A stretch of DNA of 64,000 bases from DATKFM01 sp963810485 (lineage in GTDB: Bacteria; Pseudomonadota; Alphaproteobacteria; Dongiales; Dongiaceae): positions 1 through 64,000 of the forward strand of contig CAWENQ010000003.1 in assembly GCA_963810485.1 (NCBI GenBank). The letters are read 5' to 3'. Below, one piece after another: positions 1-9,013 of the stretch. The translations under genes were made by a program, and so were the position numbers. Below the pieces are notes generated by a model, which did no database searches, had not been told where the DNA came from, and saw nothing but the letters and a program-made list of their open reading frames with translations. Within the stretch, counting starts at the first letter, position 1, and the number at the start of each line of letters is the position of its first letter.

Positions 1-7
1 AGGTCAA

Positions 8-124
8 GCCTCACCTCGCGACTGTCGGGTTAGGGGAGAAAGGTCCCCCTGGCGGATTTGCCGCCACTCACCCCATAAGACGGGTGGGTCCCCCGCTCTC
101 CCTTTCGGGAGATTCGGCGTCTTC
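8..124 (-). promoter_or_regulatory. c-di-AMP riboswitch (ydaO/yuaA class)
   Basis: Read on the minus strand, the conserved blocks of the ydaO/yuaA riboswitch appear in order: CGCCGAATC (119-111), GGGGGACCCA (94-85), GGGGTGA (74-68), GGGGGACCTTTCTCC (49-35) and CTAACCCGACAG (33-22), with a GGTGAGGC tail near the window edge. A short hairpin with a GAAA-type loop sits near 100-110. The element points off the left edge, so the controlled gene is outside the window. In related bacteria this class often precedes cell-wall hydrolases or potassium and osmolyte transporters; which applies here cannot be seen. The tail departs from the usual CAGCTAAC form. Confidence 0.8.
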
Positions 125-204
125 AGTTGTGGAATGAGAGTGTCAGACAACTGCTTACTCGTCAAGAGAAATTTCCATCCCAGTAAGCCGTATATATGAC
201 TTCG

Positions 205-813
205 CTATACTTCGCGCCATTTCCCCGATTCAAAAGCAGTCTTTGCTCTCGCGTAGTCGTCCGGCGTATTCAGGTCGACATTCACAGCGTCATTCGCGAC
301 TGCAACCGGCACCGCCCGCTCGACGTGCCGATCGATCACCGCCCGTAGCCCCAACGTCGCCTCCTCCACCTGCCGAAGCTCCCCGATCAACGACCCATCC
401 AGCAGGATGGGATGCCCGAATCCCTTCGAGAATCGCGGCGACACCACAAGGGTACCGCCCTCCCGCCAGCGCTCGACCAACCGGCGCGTTAGCCACGCCG
501 GACGGGGTTGGTCGACGCTCAGGATGAGCACTGCTTCCGTATCGTCGGGCAGCATTTGGGCCCCTCGCTTCAGCGACGTAGCCCTTCCTTCTTTGTAAGC
601 CTCGTTCATTACGGCGCGCGCGAAATCCGGTACGGACGGCGCAATCTCCTGCGCCCCGTGCCCGAGCACCACCACAACGTTGTCAGCGCCGCCATCGCGC
701 AACTGCCGTGCCTGCCAGGCCACCAGCGCCTCGCCGTCCCACGGCAGCAACTGTTTCAGACGCCCCATTCGTGTTGACTCACCGGCGGCAAGCAAAAGGG
801 CAGCGATCGTCAC
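205..813 (-). CDS. MobA-like NTP transferase (MocA/CTP:molybdopterin cytidylyltransferase type)
   Basis: A 202-residue nucleotidyltransferase of the MobA-like GT-A fold. The N-terminus carries the nucleotide-binding signature LLLAAGESTRMGRLKQLLPW, followed by a VVLGH strand and the metal-binding region SVDQPRPAW. The C-terminus has the family-typical NVDLNTPDDYARA. The family transfers a nucleotide to molybdopterin or to a small phosphorylated substrate; substrate cannot be decided from sequence. The GTG start at 813 overlaps the TGA stop of the upstream recombinase by 4 bases (GTGA), implying translational coupling. This reading frame is intact although its upstream neighbour is not. Confidence 0.82.
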   Translation of the reverse strand: MTIAALLLAAGESTRMGRLKQLLPWDGEALVAWQARQLRDGGADNVVVVLGHGAQEIAPSVPDFARAVMNEAYKEGRATSLKRGAQMLPDDTEAVLILSVDQPRPAWLTRRLVERWREGGTLVVSPRFSKGFGHPILLDGSLIGELRQVEEATLGLRAVIDRHVERAVPVAVANDAVNVDLNTPDDYARAKTAFESGKWREV

Positions 814-2239
814 GGCCGCAGAACTAGCGAGACGCCCTCGTCGCCCACCCGTACCTGGTCGATAAGCTCTCGCAGCAGCTGCTGCTTGTCCGTCATTCCC
901 AGCGTCTCCCACTCGGAGACCAGCACGTCCAACGCGGCGTTGCGGGTGCGACGGCGCTCGGCCGCTGAGGCGTAATGCTCGGTGCGCCACTCCGCATCTC
1001 GCAGCTCCTCTTCGACCTTCAAGCGCTCTTCGGCAAGGGCGTGGCCGTGGCTGCGCAGGCGCTCCCTGCCCGTGCCGTCTGCCGCCGCCGTCTCCAGCTC
1101 TCGGTTGAGACGGCGGTCGATCTGGTGCAGCCGGTCGCGCAATCGCTGCGACTCCGTCCTCCACTGCTCGATCACCGCCTCGTCGTTGCCCGCCGTCGCC
1201 AGCTGACGAGGGTCAATCTCGCTAAGCTGCTTGCGGATCGTCTCTTCCAGCTCCTCAGAGCGCTGCGTGTTGTACGAGCAAATCCCCTGGTTCGTGCGCG
1301 ACTCGCACTGGTAGTACCGGTACGACGCGACCTGCTCGCTGCCATCCCGTCGTCTCGTCCATGTCTGCCGCCTGCTCACGCCGATCATCCGGTTCCCGCA
1401 GTCGCGCAGTAGACCATGCCCGAAAGCAGGAAACCCGTGACCGTGCGCGGCGAGTAGTTGGTTCGCCGTTCGCTCAGCCGTTCCTGCACCTTCCGGAAGT
1501 CGTCCGGCGACACGAGCGCCGTGTGGGTGCCGGGCACCCGTACGCCGAGGCGCTGGTACGTGCCGAGATAGGCGCGGTTTCGCAGGATGTCGCGGATGCT
1601 CACCATGCTCCAGCGGCTTGTTTCGACGCGTCCTCAGGCCTTCTTCGTTCAGCCGCCGCGCGATCAGGCGAATGCCAAGGCCCTCGTGCAGATACAGCCG
1701 GAAGATGTAGCGCACCACCACCGCCTCGTCGTCCACGACCTCCAGGCGGTTGCGCGAGCCCACCTTGTATCCGTAAGGCGGCCGGCCGAGTACTTCGCCG
1801 CGCACGGCTTTGCGCCTCAGAGCGCTGCGAACCTTCTCGCGCACCTCTTCGTTGTGGGTTGATGCCCAGCTCTCGAGGATCGAACCCAGGGCGTCGCCTT
1901 CGAGTGCTGGGTCTGTATCCATGAACTGTACGCGAGCGCCGAGGTGCTCCACCTGCAGGCAGCGCGCGGCGGCAGCGACCGCATCATCGGCCAGCGTCAC
2001 AGGCGCCGGCGCCACCACCACCATGAAGCCCTTCTCGGGGCGCTTCAGGTATTCGATCAGCTGTGAGAACGCCGGTCCCCCGGTGCTGCCCGCTTCCTCG
2101 GAGAAGGTCGTCGCCACCTCGAAGCCCTGGGCCTCGCAGTAATCGAGGAAGCGGCGGTTCTGCTGGCCGATGCTTTCACCACGGCTGGCCGAGCGCAGGG
2201 CGCTCTTCGGGGCTCGCGGAAGTAGCCGACGGCCCGCAT
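810..2239 (-). CDS. Serine recombinase-like protein, interrupted by frameshifts
   Basis: Large serine recombinase architecture over about 475 residues once indels near 2205, 1605 and 1390 are bridged: an N-terminal resolvase-like part (start MRAVGYFREP), a recombinase domain with GRPPYGYKVG and a LYLHEGLGIRLIARRLNEEG segment, a zinc-ribbon-like part around CESRTNQGICSYN, and a long coiled-coil tail. The nucleophilic Ser expected two residues after the Tyr-x-Arg of the resolvase motif is not seen: the sequence reads YFREPR. The ATG at 2239 lies just after the stop of the zinc-ribbon gene, and the stop overlaps the next gene, so the three form an operon. It may be a conserved chromosomal protein rather than an active mobile-element enzyme. 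Confidence 0.75.
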
Positions 2240-2241
2240 GT

Positions 2242-2939
2242 CTATCCGGCGACCAGGATGCGTTCGCAGCTCGGGCACTGCACAGCGTGACGCCCGCGCG
2301 GACGGGCTGGTCCATGTGCGTAGGCAGTGTAATGCGGCAGCCCTGGCAGTTCCCACGCACGACCTGGGCGACGGCACGCCCCTGCTTTTTCGTGCGCAGG
2401 ATCTCGTACAGGCCGAGTGCGGACGCGTCCATGCCCTTCGTCCGCACCGCGCGCTCGCCGTCGAGTCGCGTAGTCGCTCTCGCTGCTCACCTTGTCGGCC
2501 GCAAGCTGCGCCTGCGATGCCTTCCACTCGGCTTCGATCGCCGAAAGGTCATCCTTCGCCGCCTTCAGCGAGCGATTCGCCGAGTCCACGCTCTCGATCA
2601 ATTGCAGCCCCTCGTCGTCCAGCTTGCCGCGGTGAGTCTTGAAGATGCTCAGTTCCTTCTGAAGGTCCGACAGTTCCTTCGGGTTGCGTACCGAGCCGCC
2701 GTAGAGCTTCGTCTCCAGCGGCCCGATCTTGGCGTCGAGGTCCTGCAGCTGGGCGTCGAGCTCACGTTGGCGCGTTCTCCAGGCGCTCGAGCGCGGCAGC
2801 GGCGTCCTCGACGCTCTCGCGCGCCTCGATCAGCTCGTCGGTTTCACCCAGGCGTGCATCGATGTCGGCCATGATCGCCCGGCGCGCGTCACGCCGGAGG
2901 TCGATCTTGCAGGGCGAAAAGGTCGGCGGCACTTGTCAT
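2242..2939 (-). CDS. Coiled-coil C4 zinc-ribbon protein (DUF164/CdsZ type), frameshifted
   Basis: Bridging a few single-base shifts gives about 230 residues: an alpha-helical coiled coil rich in Ala, Glu, Leu and Arg (about residues 10-170) followed by a C-terminal zinc ribbon with two CxxC pairs, CQGC and CPSC, ending CERILVAG. This is the layout of the DUF164/CdsZ family, often encoded near RNA- or envelope-related genes; its function is poorly defined. One extra A near the start (about 2917) and further indels near 2755 and 2470-2290 break the frame. The stop is followed within 2 bases by the recombinase ATG. Confidence 0.72.
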
Positions 2940-3112
2940 AAGGTAAGTGCAAGAGCGGCGGGTCTAAACGACTCACAAGAGAAATGGCACGGGTTCAGCA
3001 TGCCCCGCCGGCCTGCTTGGACGGGATTATAGGCTTCGATAAAGGCGCGATACAAGGCGATTGGTCTCGTTGACCGCCTTACGTCGCAGAACTCTATGAC
3101 TTAGGTTCAGCC

Positions 3113-3638
3113 ATGCTTTTCAACGTATCGGGACTGATGCAGGAAGGCATCGGCGCAACCCGGACTTACGGAGTACAGGCACGCTCCACTCCGAGGAGCG
3201 CTCGCCCGAGGCCGTCAAGGGTAAAGTCGAGCTGCTGCGCACGTTGGCCGGCATTCTCGTCCGGTCGCGCATCGAGCTTGTCGAACCGGAGATGTGTAGC
3301 CGGTGCCTGCAGCCCGTGGAGGAGACGGTGCGGATCGAGTTCGAGGAGGAGTTTCTGGCGACGGTCGATGCGCATGGACAACCCCTGCGCGAGGTGCTGG
3401 ACGAAGACGCCTTCACGATCGACGAGCACCACATGCTCGACCTGACGGAGGCAGTGCGGCAGTATCGCGAGGCCTCCGCGAAATGCAGCCGTTGTGCCGC
3501 CCGGACTGCCAGGGCCTCTGCCCTGAGTGCGGCCAGCGACCTGAACAAGGGTGACTGCGGCTGCGACACGTGCAATCGACAGCCGCTGGGCCGCCCTCGC
3601 TGGCCTGCTTGCGCGACGGATCGGAAGGGAAGGAATAG
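3113..3638 (+). CDS. DUF177 family protein (YceD), frameshifted
   Basis: Small DUF177/YceD protein of about 170 residues after bridging. It begins MLFNVSGLMQEGIGATR, continues with a PEMCSRCLQPVEE Cys pair, an acidic middle (FTIDEHHMLDLTEAVRQY), and a second Cys cluster (LCRPDCQGLC, then DCGCD). Members are found directly upstream of ribosomal protein L32 in many bacteria, as here; a role in 23S rRNA accumulation has been described for plant and bacterial homologues. Single-base shifts occur near 3180, 3500, 3535, 3570 and 3618. The last bridged codons end GSEGKE and stop at 3636-3638. Confidence 0.8.
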
Positions 3639-3642
3639 TACC

Positions 3643-3841
3643 GTGCCCCCACTGCCAAAGAAACGTTATCCCAAGGCGCGCCAGGGCAAGCGCCGTAGCC
3701 ACCTGGCTCTGAAGCTCACCGGCCTCACGCGCTGCCCGCAGTGCCGGACCATGCGCACGGCCGCACCACGCCTGCCCCGTCTGCGGGTACTACAAGGGGC
3801 GGGAGGCCGTCGAGGTCCAGGGCCCCAGCCTTGGCGAATAG
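3643..3841 (+). CDS. rpmF: 50S ribosomal protein L32
   Basis: GTG start at 3643 gives PPLPKKRYPKARQGKRRSH, the basic N-terminus of L32, followed by the zinc ribbon CPQC...CPVCGYYKGREAV. One base shift near 3757 separates the two Cys pairs. The bridged protein is about 65 residues and ends at the TAG at 3839-3841. Four bases separate it from the DUF177 stop, a conserved pairing. Confidence 0.88.
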
Positions 3842-3847
3842 CCAGTC

Positions 3848-4830
3848 CTGCTTCCTACCAGACGTCCAGCCGATAGCGGCGCTGCCTGGCTGTTCCCCGG
3901 CCAGGGCGCGCAGGAAGTCGGCATGGGCGCCGACCTCTGGCGAGGCATCGCGCCGCCGCACGGCACGTCTTCGACATCGCCGACGACGTCCTCGGCTACA
4001 AGCTGAGCGAGCTCTGCTTCGAGGGCCCGGAAGACAAGCTGCGCGAGACCGAGTACACCCAGCCGGCCATCTTCACCACCAGCCTCGCCTGCCTCGCCGC
4101 CGCCATCGAGTCGCGGCGCGTCACGCGAGCGCCCGGCGTTCATGGCCGGCCACAGCCTCGGCGAGTACAGCGCCCTCGTCGCCGCCGGCGCCCTGAGCTT
4201 CGAAGACGGCCTCACTGCTGGTCGCGCGAGCGCGCCCGCCTCATGGCAGCACGCCTGCGACAGCAGCCCCGGGCACGCATGGCCGCAATCCTCGGCCTCG
4301 ACGAAGACGCCGTAGCGACGCATCTGCGACGAGGCCGACGTCGACGTCTGCAACTTGAACCTGCCGACCCAGACCGTGATCGGCGGCGACCGCGCGAAGC
4401 GTCGAGAAGGCGATGGCACTCGCGAAGGAGCGCGGCGCCTACCGCGCCATGGAGCTCAACGTCAGCGGCGCCTTCCACAGCCGCTCATGCGCCCGGCCGT
4501 CGAGGGCCTGACGCAGGCCGTCGCCGAGGCGCCGATGTGCAGGCACCGGCAGTGCCCGTCGTCGCCAACGCCAGCGCCAGCGCCGCTGACCGAGCCGGCG
4601 ACCGTCCGCGAGGAGCTCGGCGTCGCAGGTCGCGCAGCCCGGTGCGCTGGCACGAGTCGGTTACACTGATGGCCGCGGACGGGTGTCACGACGTTCATCG
4701 AGTTCGGGCCCGGGCAAGGTGCTCACCGGCCTCGTCAAGCGCCTGATCGCCCGGCGCCACGCTGATGCAACGTCAGCACGCTGGCCGACGCTGCAGCAGC
4801 TGAAGGCGATCGGGCAGTACAGACGAGGAG
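3848..4830 (+). CDS. fabD: Malonyl CoA-ACP transacylase (FabD), many frameshifts
   Basis: Transfers malonyl from CoA to acyl carrier protein at the start of fatty acid synthesis. Bridged sequence shows the family landmarks in order: WLFPGQGAQEVGMG, the nucleophile elbow AGHSLGEYSALVAAG (catalytic Ser), the VRERARLMQ arginine motif, SGAFHSRLM (catalytic His) and FGPGKVLTGLVKR. At least twelve single-base indels interrupt about 310 residues, nearly all between codons (for example 4126, 4217, 4224, 4278, 4321). The start is uncertain: no ATG or GTG is seen between the rpmF stop and the WLFPGQG motif. The stop is equally unclear and lies close to the fabG start. Confidence 0.82.
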
Positions 4831-4835
4831 TCAGG

Positions 4836-5588
4836 TTGTTCAGGCTCGACGGCAAGGTAGCGCTCGTCACCGGCGGCACGCGCGGCATCGGCCGCGCGAT
4901 CTCGCTCTCGCTGGCCGAGGCGGGCGCGAAGCTCGTCGCTCAACTACCTCTCGAACGAAGCCGGCGCCGAAGAGACTGCCAGAAGCTCGCGGCGAGCTCG
5001 GCTGCCGAGATCATCCTCGTCAAGGGCGACGTCGGCGACGCCGAGACGGCGCAACGCATGCGTCGACGAGGCGATCGAGCCGCTTCGGCAAGATCGACAT
5101 CCTCGTCAACAACGCCGGCAAGACCGCCGACAACCTCCTCATCCGCATGTCGGAGGAGGAGTGGGACACGCGTCATCGAGACCAACCTGCGCAGCACCTT
5201 CCTCATGACGCGCGCCGCCATCCGGCCGATGATCCGCAGCGCGCTACGGCCGCATCATCACCATCACCAGCATCGACGGCCTCGTCGGCAACGCCGGCCA
5301 GGCCAACTACTCCGCCGCCAAGGCCGGCGCAGATCGGCTTCACGCGCTCGCTGGCGCGCGAGGTCGCCAGCCGCGGCATCACGGTCAACGCCGTCGCGCC
5401 CGGCATCGTCAAGACACGCATGACCGAGGTGCTCAACGACACGCAGTGGGAGCAGATCCTCGACGCGCATCCCGATGGGCCGCGACGGCACGCCGGAAGA
5501 GATCGCGCCGGTCGTCATCTTCCTCGCCTCGGACGAGGCGTCCTACATCACGGGCCAGGTCATCGCCGTCGACGGCGGTCTGACCTGA
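4836..5588 (+). CDS. fabG: 3-oxoacyl-ACP reductase (FabG), frameshifted
   Basis: NADPH-dependent ketoreductase of the short-chain dehydrogenase family, the first reduction step of fatty acid elongation. TTG start at 4836, preceded by GAGGAG, gives LFRLDGKVALVTGGTRGIG (cofactor loop). Bridging yields DILVNNAG, the catalytic ITSIDG and NYSAAKAG (Ser, Tyr, Lys), and the C-terminus ITGQVIAVDGGLT. Length about 246 residues, normal for FabG. Extra bases are placed at 5061, 5080, 5171, 5244 and 5471, and one missing base near 4980. It sits between fabD and nusB in a co-directional run. Confidence 0.9.
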
Positions 5589-5592
5589 GGCC

Positions 5593-6033
5593 ATGGCCTC
5601 TATGGCGGGCACCCGCCGTCGCGCCCGCGAGCTGGCGCTGCAGGCCCTCTACGAGATGGACGTCGGCGGCCACGAGCCCATCCGACGCGCTCGAGCGCCT
5701 GATCGACGGAGCACCGCGTCGACGAGCAGTACGCCGAGCTTCGCGCGCACGCTGCTCAACGGGCGTGCTCGAGCACCTCGGCGAGCATCGACGCGATGAT
5801 CGAGCAAGACGGCGCCGCAGTGGCCGGCGGACCAGCTGTCGCCGGTCGACCGGAACATCCTTCGTATTGCGATAAGAGAATTCTTAGTGGATAATCTGAC
5901 ACCGGTCGGCGCAGCCATAAACGAGGCCGTAGAACTGGCCAAGAAGTACGGCAGCGATAGCTCCGGCAGATTCGTAAATGGCGTTCTCGGGTCATCTGAG
6001 CGCCCGGCGAAGCCGGTCACTGCAGGAGGGTGA
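5593..6033 (+). CDS. nusB: Transcription antitermination factor NusB, frameshifted
   Basis: NusB binds boxA RNA with S10 and promotes rRNA antitermination. ATG at 5593 gives MASMAGTRRRARELALQALY, the family N-terminus (RRxARExALQxLY). The C-terminus, after several shifts in 5690-5830, reads LSPVDRNILRIAIREFL and VGAAINEAVELAKKYG, then SSGRFVNGVLG, all conserved in NusB. Total about 146 residues, normal length. Four bases separate it from fabG and six from acpP. Confidence 0.85.
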
Positions 6034-6039
6034 GTAAGC

Positions 6040-6301
6040 TTGGCAACTGTTTATGAGCGCGTTCGCAAGATCGTCGTCGACCAGCTCGGCGTGGACGAGG
6101 ACCAGGTCGTCCCGGCCGCGTCGTTCGTCGACGACCTGAACGCAGACTCACTCGACCTCGTCGAGCTGATCATGTCGCTCGAAGAAGAGTTCAGCAAGGA
6201 CGGCAAGGCCGCTCGAGATCTCCGACGAAGACGCCGAGAAGATCGTCACCGTGCAGGACGCCGTCGACTACCTCAAGGACCTCGGCATCGAAGACTGCTA
6301 A
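6040..6301 (+). CDS. acpP: Acyl carrier protein
   Basis: Small acidic carrier of growing acyl chains. TTG start at 6040 after AGGAGGGTGAG gives MATVYERVRKIVVDQLGV. The phosphopantetheine attachment site is DLNADSLDLVELIMSLEEEF (Ser of DSL). One base shift near 6212 separates this from the C-terminal half, ISDEDAEKIVTVQDAVDYL, ending LGIEDC. About 86 residues, slightly longer than average. It is the last gene of the fabD-fabG-nusB-acpP run and is followed by a hairpin. Confidence 0.92.
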
Positions 6302-6858
6302 CCACGAACCGACCCCTTGAAGCCCCAACTCCGTTCGGAGAGGGGGCTTGTGAGGCCGCGGACTCGCGGATTCTGCGTAGCGAGGTTGTCCAGCTCGGCG
6401 GCCATTGCCTCAGAAGGGCGTCGCTGCGGCAAAGCTCCAGCGGAGGCCCGAACCTCGGCACCTGCCGTCGACTCGGCGGAGCTATCCGGCGTCACGTCTG
6501 TTCCCTGATGTCCCGCCGGTCGGTGCACCACGTGTAGCTCCGTGTTACGCGGAGGTCAGAACCATGGCACGCCGGCTCGATTGAAGCAGGGTTGGTAGGG
6601 GCGCAGCCCCATGCCCGGGGGTCTGGGGGTGTCCCCCAGACATCCCCTTGCTTAGGCAAGAGGCGAAGAGCTCTAGCCGATGTAAGCGAACGGCGGAAGG
6701 CTTGCTGAACACTTCGAGAAGCCGCGGAGCGCTTACGCCTTCGCGCTGACGTCGGCCGTGCGGTCCGGCTCGACGTGCGGCGTATCTCTCTATGGGGTAA
6801 TCTGGCTAGGCGGCGGCCGAAGATTCAAGCGCCCCTCGTGGGGAGGAGGAGGTGGCTC
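6302..6858 (+). other. Long non-coding gap between acpP and tatA
   Basis: No convincing gene on either strand. Besides the hairpin after acpP it holds a second strong stem-loop at 6621-6641 (GTCTGGGGG / CCCCCAGAC, three-base loop). Near the right end a purine-rich GGAGGAGGAGG at 6843-6853 is the ribosome binding site of tatA. Confidence 0.6.
6321..6348 (+). terminator. Hairpin after acpP
   Basis: AGCCCC-AA-CTCC-GTTC-GGAG-AG-GGGGCT forms a nearly continuous GC-rich stem with a four-base loop, 19 bases after the acpP stop. It lacks a clear T-run, so it is a possible rather than certain intrinsic terminator. Confidence 0.55.
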
Positions 6859-7252
6859 ATGCAGATGTTCGGCGTTGGCATCCTGGAACTCATGGTGATC
6901 CTCATTCTTGCCGTCCTCGTGGTCGGTCCTGACCGGCTGCCCCAGGTCGCTGCCGATCTCGCTCAAGTGGATCCGCCGGGCCCGCGCTTACGCGACTCAC
7001 CTCAGCAAAGACTTCAACGACGTCGTTGGCGAGCTCGAGAAGGAAGTCGGCGCCAGCCGCGAGGACTGGAAGGAAATCGCCGGCGTCGTTACGAGGCACA
7101 CCGGCGCCGTCGGCCAGGACCTACGCACTCCGAAGGTCAGCTCGAGAAATCCCTCGACCTCGCAGAGGCGAACTGAACCGACGCCTGGCCGCGGCCTCGA
7201 AGCGCCGGTCGAGCAACGGCGAATGGCAACGGCCACCACGGCGAGACGGTGA
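6859..7252 (+). CDS. tatA: Sec-independent translocase subunit TatA/TatB-like
   Basis: ATG at 6859 just after a very strong ribosome binding site. Residues 4-22 are a hydrophobic segment (GVGILELMVILILAVLVVG), then the hinge GPDRLPQVAADLA and an amphipathic helix (KWIRRARAYATHLSKD once an extra base near 6965 is bridged), the standard TatA/B layout. TatA oligomers form the pore for folded proteins. The tail (LEKEVGASREDWKEIAG) is longer than usual for TatA and may be TatB-like. Another shift near 7125 makes the true C-terminus uncertain. tatC follows. Confidence 0.82.
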
Positions 7253-7340
7253 CGACTCCGAAGCGGACTCCAGCGGACGCAGCGGAAGCCGAGAAAGCCC
7301 TGGTACGAGACCGACGCGGCACGGCGGCGCCGCAGGACCT

Positions 7341-8135
7341 GATGGCAGTAATAACCCAGTCACCGACGAACACGGCGGTAGCGACAACAACCTGACCCTT
7401 CTGGAGCATCTCCAGGAGCTGCGCCACCGGCTGATGATCTGCACGATCGCCGTGGTCTCGCCATGGTCGGCGCCTTCACCGCGACACTCCGTCCTGCGAT
7501 GGATGCAGAAGCCGGCCAAGGACCGGGTCGACAACTTCAATCTGGTCTTTACGCAGCCCCTCGAGTACTGGACGACCTACTTCCAGGTCATGCTCCTGCT
7601 CGGCCTCACAATTTCGATGCCCGTCATCGTCTGGCAGCTCCTTGCCTTCGTTGGGCCGGGCCTACACGAAGAACGAGAAGCGCTGGGCGTATCCCATCGT
7701 CGTCGGCACCAGCATCATGTTCGTCGTCGGCTGCCTCTTCGCCTACTACGTCGAGCTGCCGCCGGCCCTGAACTTCCTGCTCGACACCGGCGGCGTCGCG
7801 ACAGCCGTTCATCTCGGTCCAGAAGTACGTCGGCTTCGTCACCAACATGCTGATCGTGAACGGCCTGGCCTTCCAGACGCCGATGATCGCCATGGGCCTC
7901 GCCAAGATCGGCATCGTCACGTCGCGGAAGCTCTGGCGTTGGTGGCGCTTCGCCATCGTCGGCGCCTTTATCATCTCGGCGATCGTCACGCCGTCGATCG
8001 ACCCCGTCACCCAGACGCTGGTTGCCGGCCCGATGATCGTGCTCTACTTCTTCGGCATCGGCCTGGCGAAGCTGGTCGAAGGCAAGCCGATCATCCCCCG
8101 CTACCTAGGCACACGAACACGCCGAAGCCCGGTAG
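7341..8135 (+). CDS. tatC: Sec-independent translocase subunit TatC, frameshifted
   Basis: Polytopic receptor for twin-arginine signal peptides. The cytoplasmic N-terminal signature LLEHLQELRHRLMI is clear at about 7400, followed by hydrophobic segments and, after bridging shifts near 7456, 7485, 7670 and 7803, FTQPLEYWTTYFQVMLLLG, PVIVWQLLAFVGPGL, YEL-type loop segments and PMIVLYFFGIGLAKL. These match TatC order and spacing (six membrane segments, about 260 residues). The start is uncertain: an ATG at 7341 needs a shift to join the frame, so an upstream start is possible. A TAG at 8133-8135 is a plausible end after one more shift. Confidence 0.85.
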
Positions 8136-8338
8136 CCGAGCGTTTCCCAACTCGGCGTCTCCTACCGCTTGGCCGCCTGCCCTATTCGTATAAGGCCTAC
8201 TCAGTTTCGCTTGACCGCGGCCGGCCTGCCGGTGCTAGCATGCCAGGCCAACTCCGAGGGACCCCGCCTTGTTCTCAAGCGACTACCCGATCGAGATTCT
8301 GAGAGGCGCTTCAGGCGTCTCTTTCTCTTTGTAGCGAT

Positions 8339-9013
8339 ATGACAACCCTCGACGACCGCCGCACCGCCCTCGGTGAGCTCAACACCGGCGTCAACGGCTG
8401 CCACGCCTGTCCCCTCGCCGCCACCGCGCACCCACGCCGTGCCCGGCGAAGGCCCCGTCGACGCCGAGATCATGCTCATCGGCGAGGCCCCCGGCTACTA
8501 CGAGGACCAGCAGGGGCGGCCCTTCGTCGGCGCCGCCGGCCAGTTCCTCGAGACGCTGCTCGGCGAGCATCGGCCTCAAGCGCACCGACGTCTTCATCGC
8601 CAACGTCGTCAAGTGCCGCCCGCCCAGCAACCGCGACCCGCTGCCGGACGAGATCGGCGCCTGCTCGCACTGGCTGAGCGAGCAGCAGCGAGATCCTCAA
8701 GCCGAAGGTCATCGTCACCCTCGGCCGCTACTCGCTGCGCCGATTCTTCCCCGGCCAGCCGATCGGCAAGATCCACGGCCAGGGCCGAAAAGTCGGCGAT
8801 ATCTGGGTCGTGCCGATGTACCACCCCGCCGCGGCCCTGCACCAGGGCAGCCTGCGCCGCACGATCGAGGACGACTTCAAGAAGAATCCCGCACGTACCT
8901 TGGAGAAGCGCGCGACGATGCGAAGCAGGAGGCCGCCGCAGCCGCCGCCCTCGCTGCAGTCGAGCCCGAGCTCGCCGCACCCGCCTGCGACGACACAGAT
9001 GAAGCTGTTCTAG
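8339..9013 (+). CDS. Uracil-DNA glycosylase, iron-sulfur type (family 4/5), frameshifted
   Basis: Base-excision repair enzyme removing uracil from DNA. ATG at 8339. N-terminal Cys pair CHACPL, then the catalytic region MLIGEAPGYYEDQQGRPFVG (GEAPG motif of family 4), ANVVKCRPPSNRDP with the third Fe-S Cys, VTLGRYSLRRFFPG and the C-terminal MYHPAAALHQ motif with the essential His. Shifts near 8435, 8572, 8693, 8790 and 8895 break about 220 residues. A stretch of Ala/Glu residues forms the tail, ending TQMKLF. Its TAG shares a base with the GTG of the RNase J gene. Confidence 0.88.
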
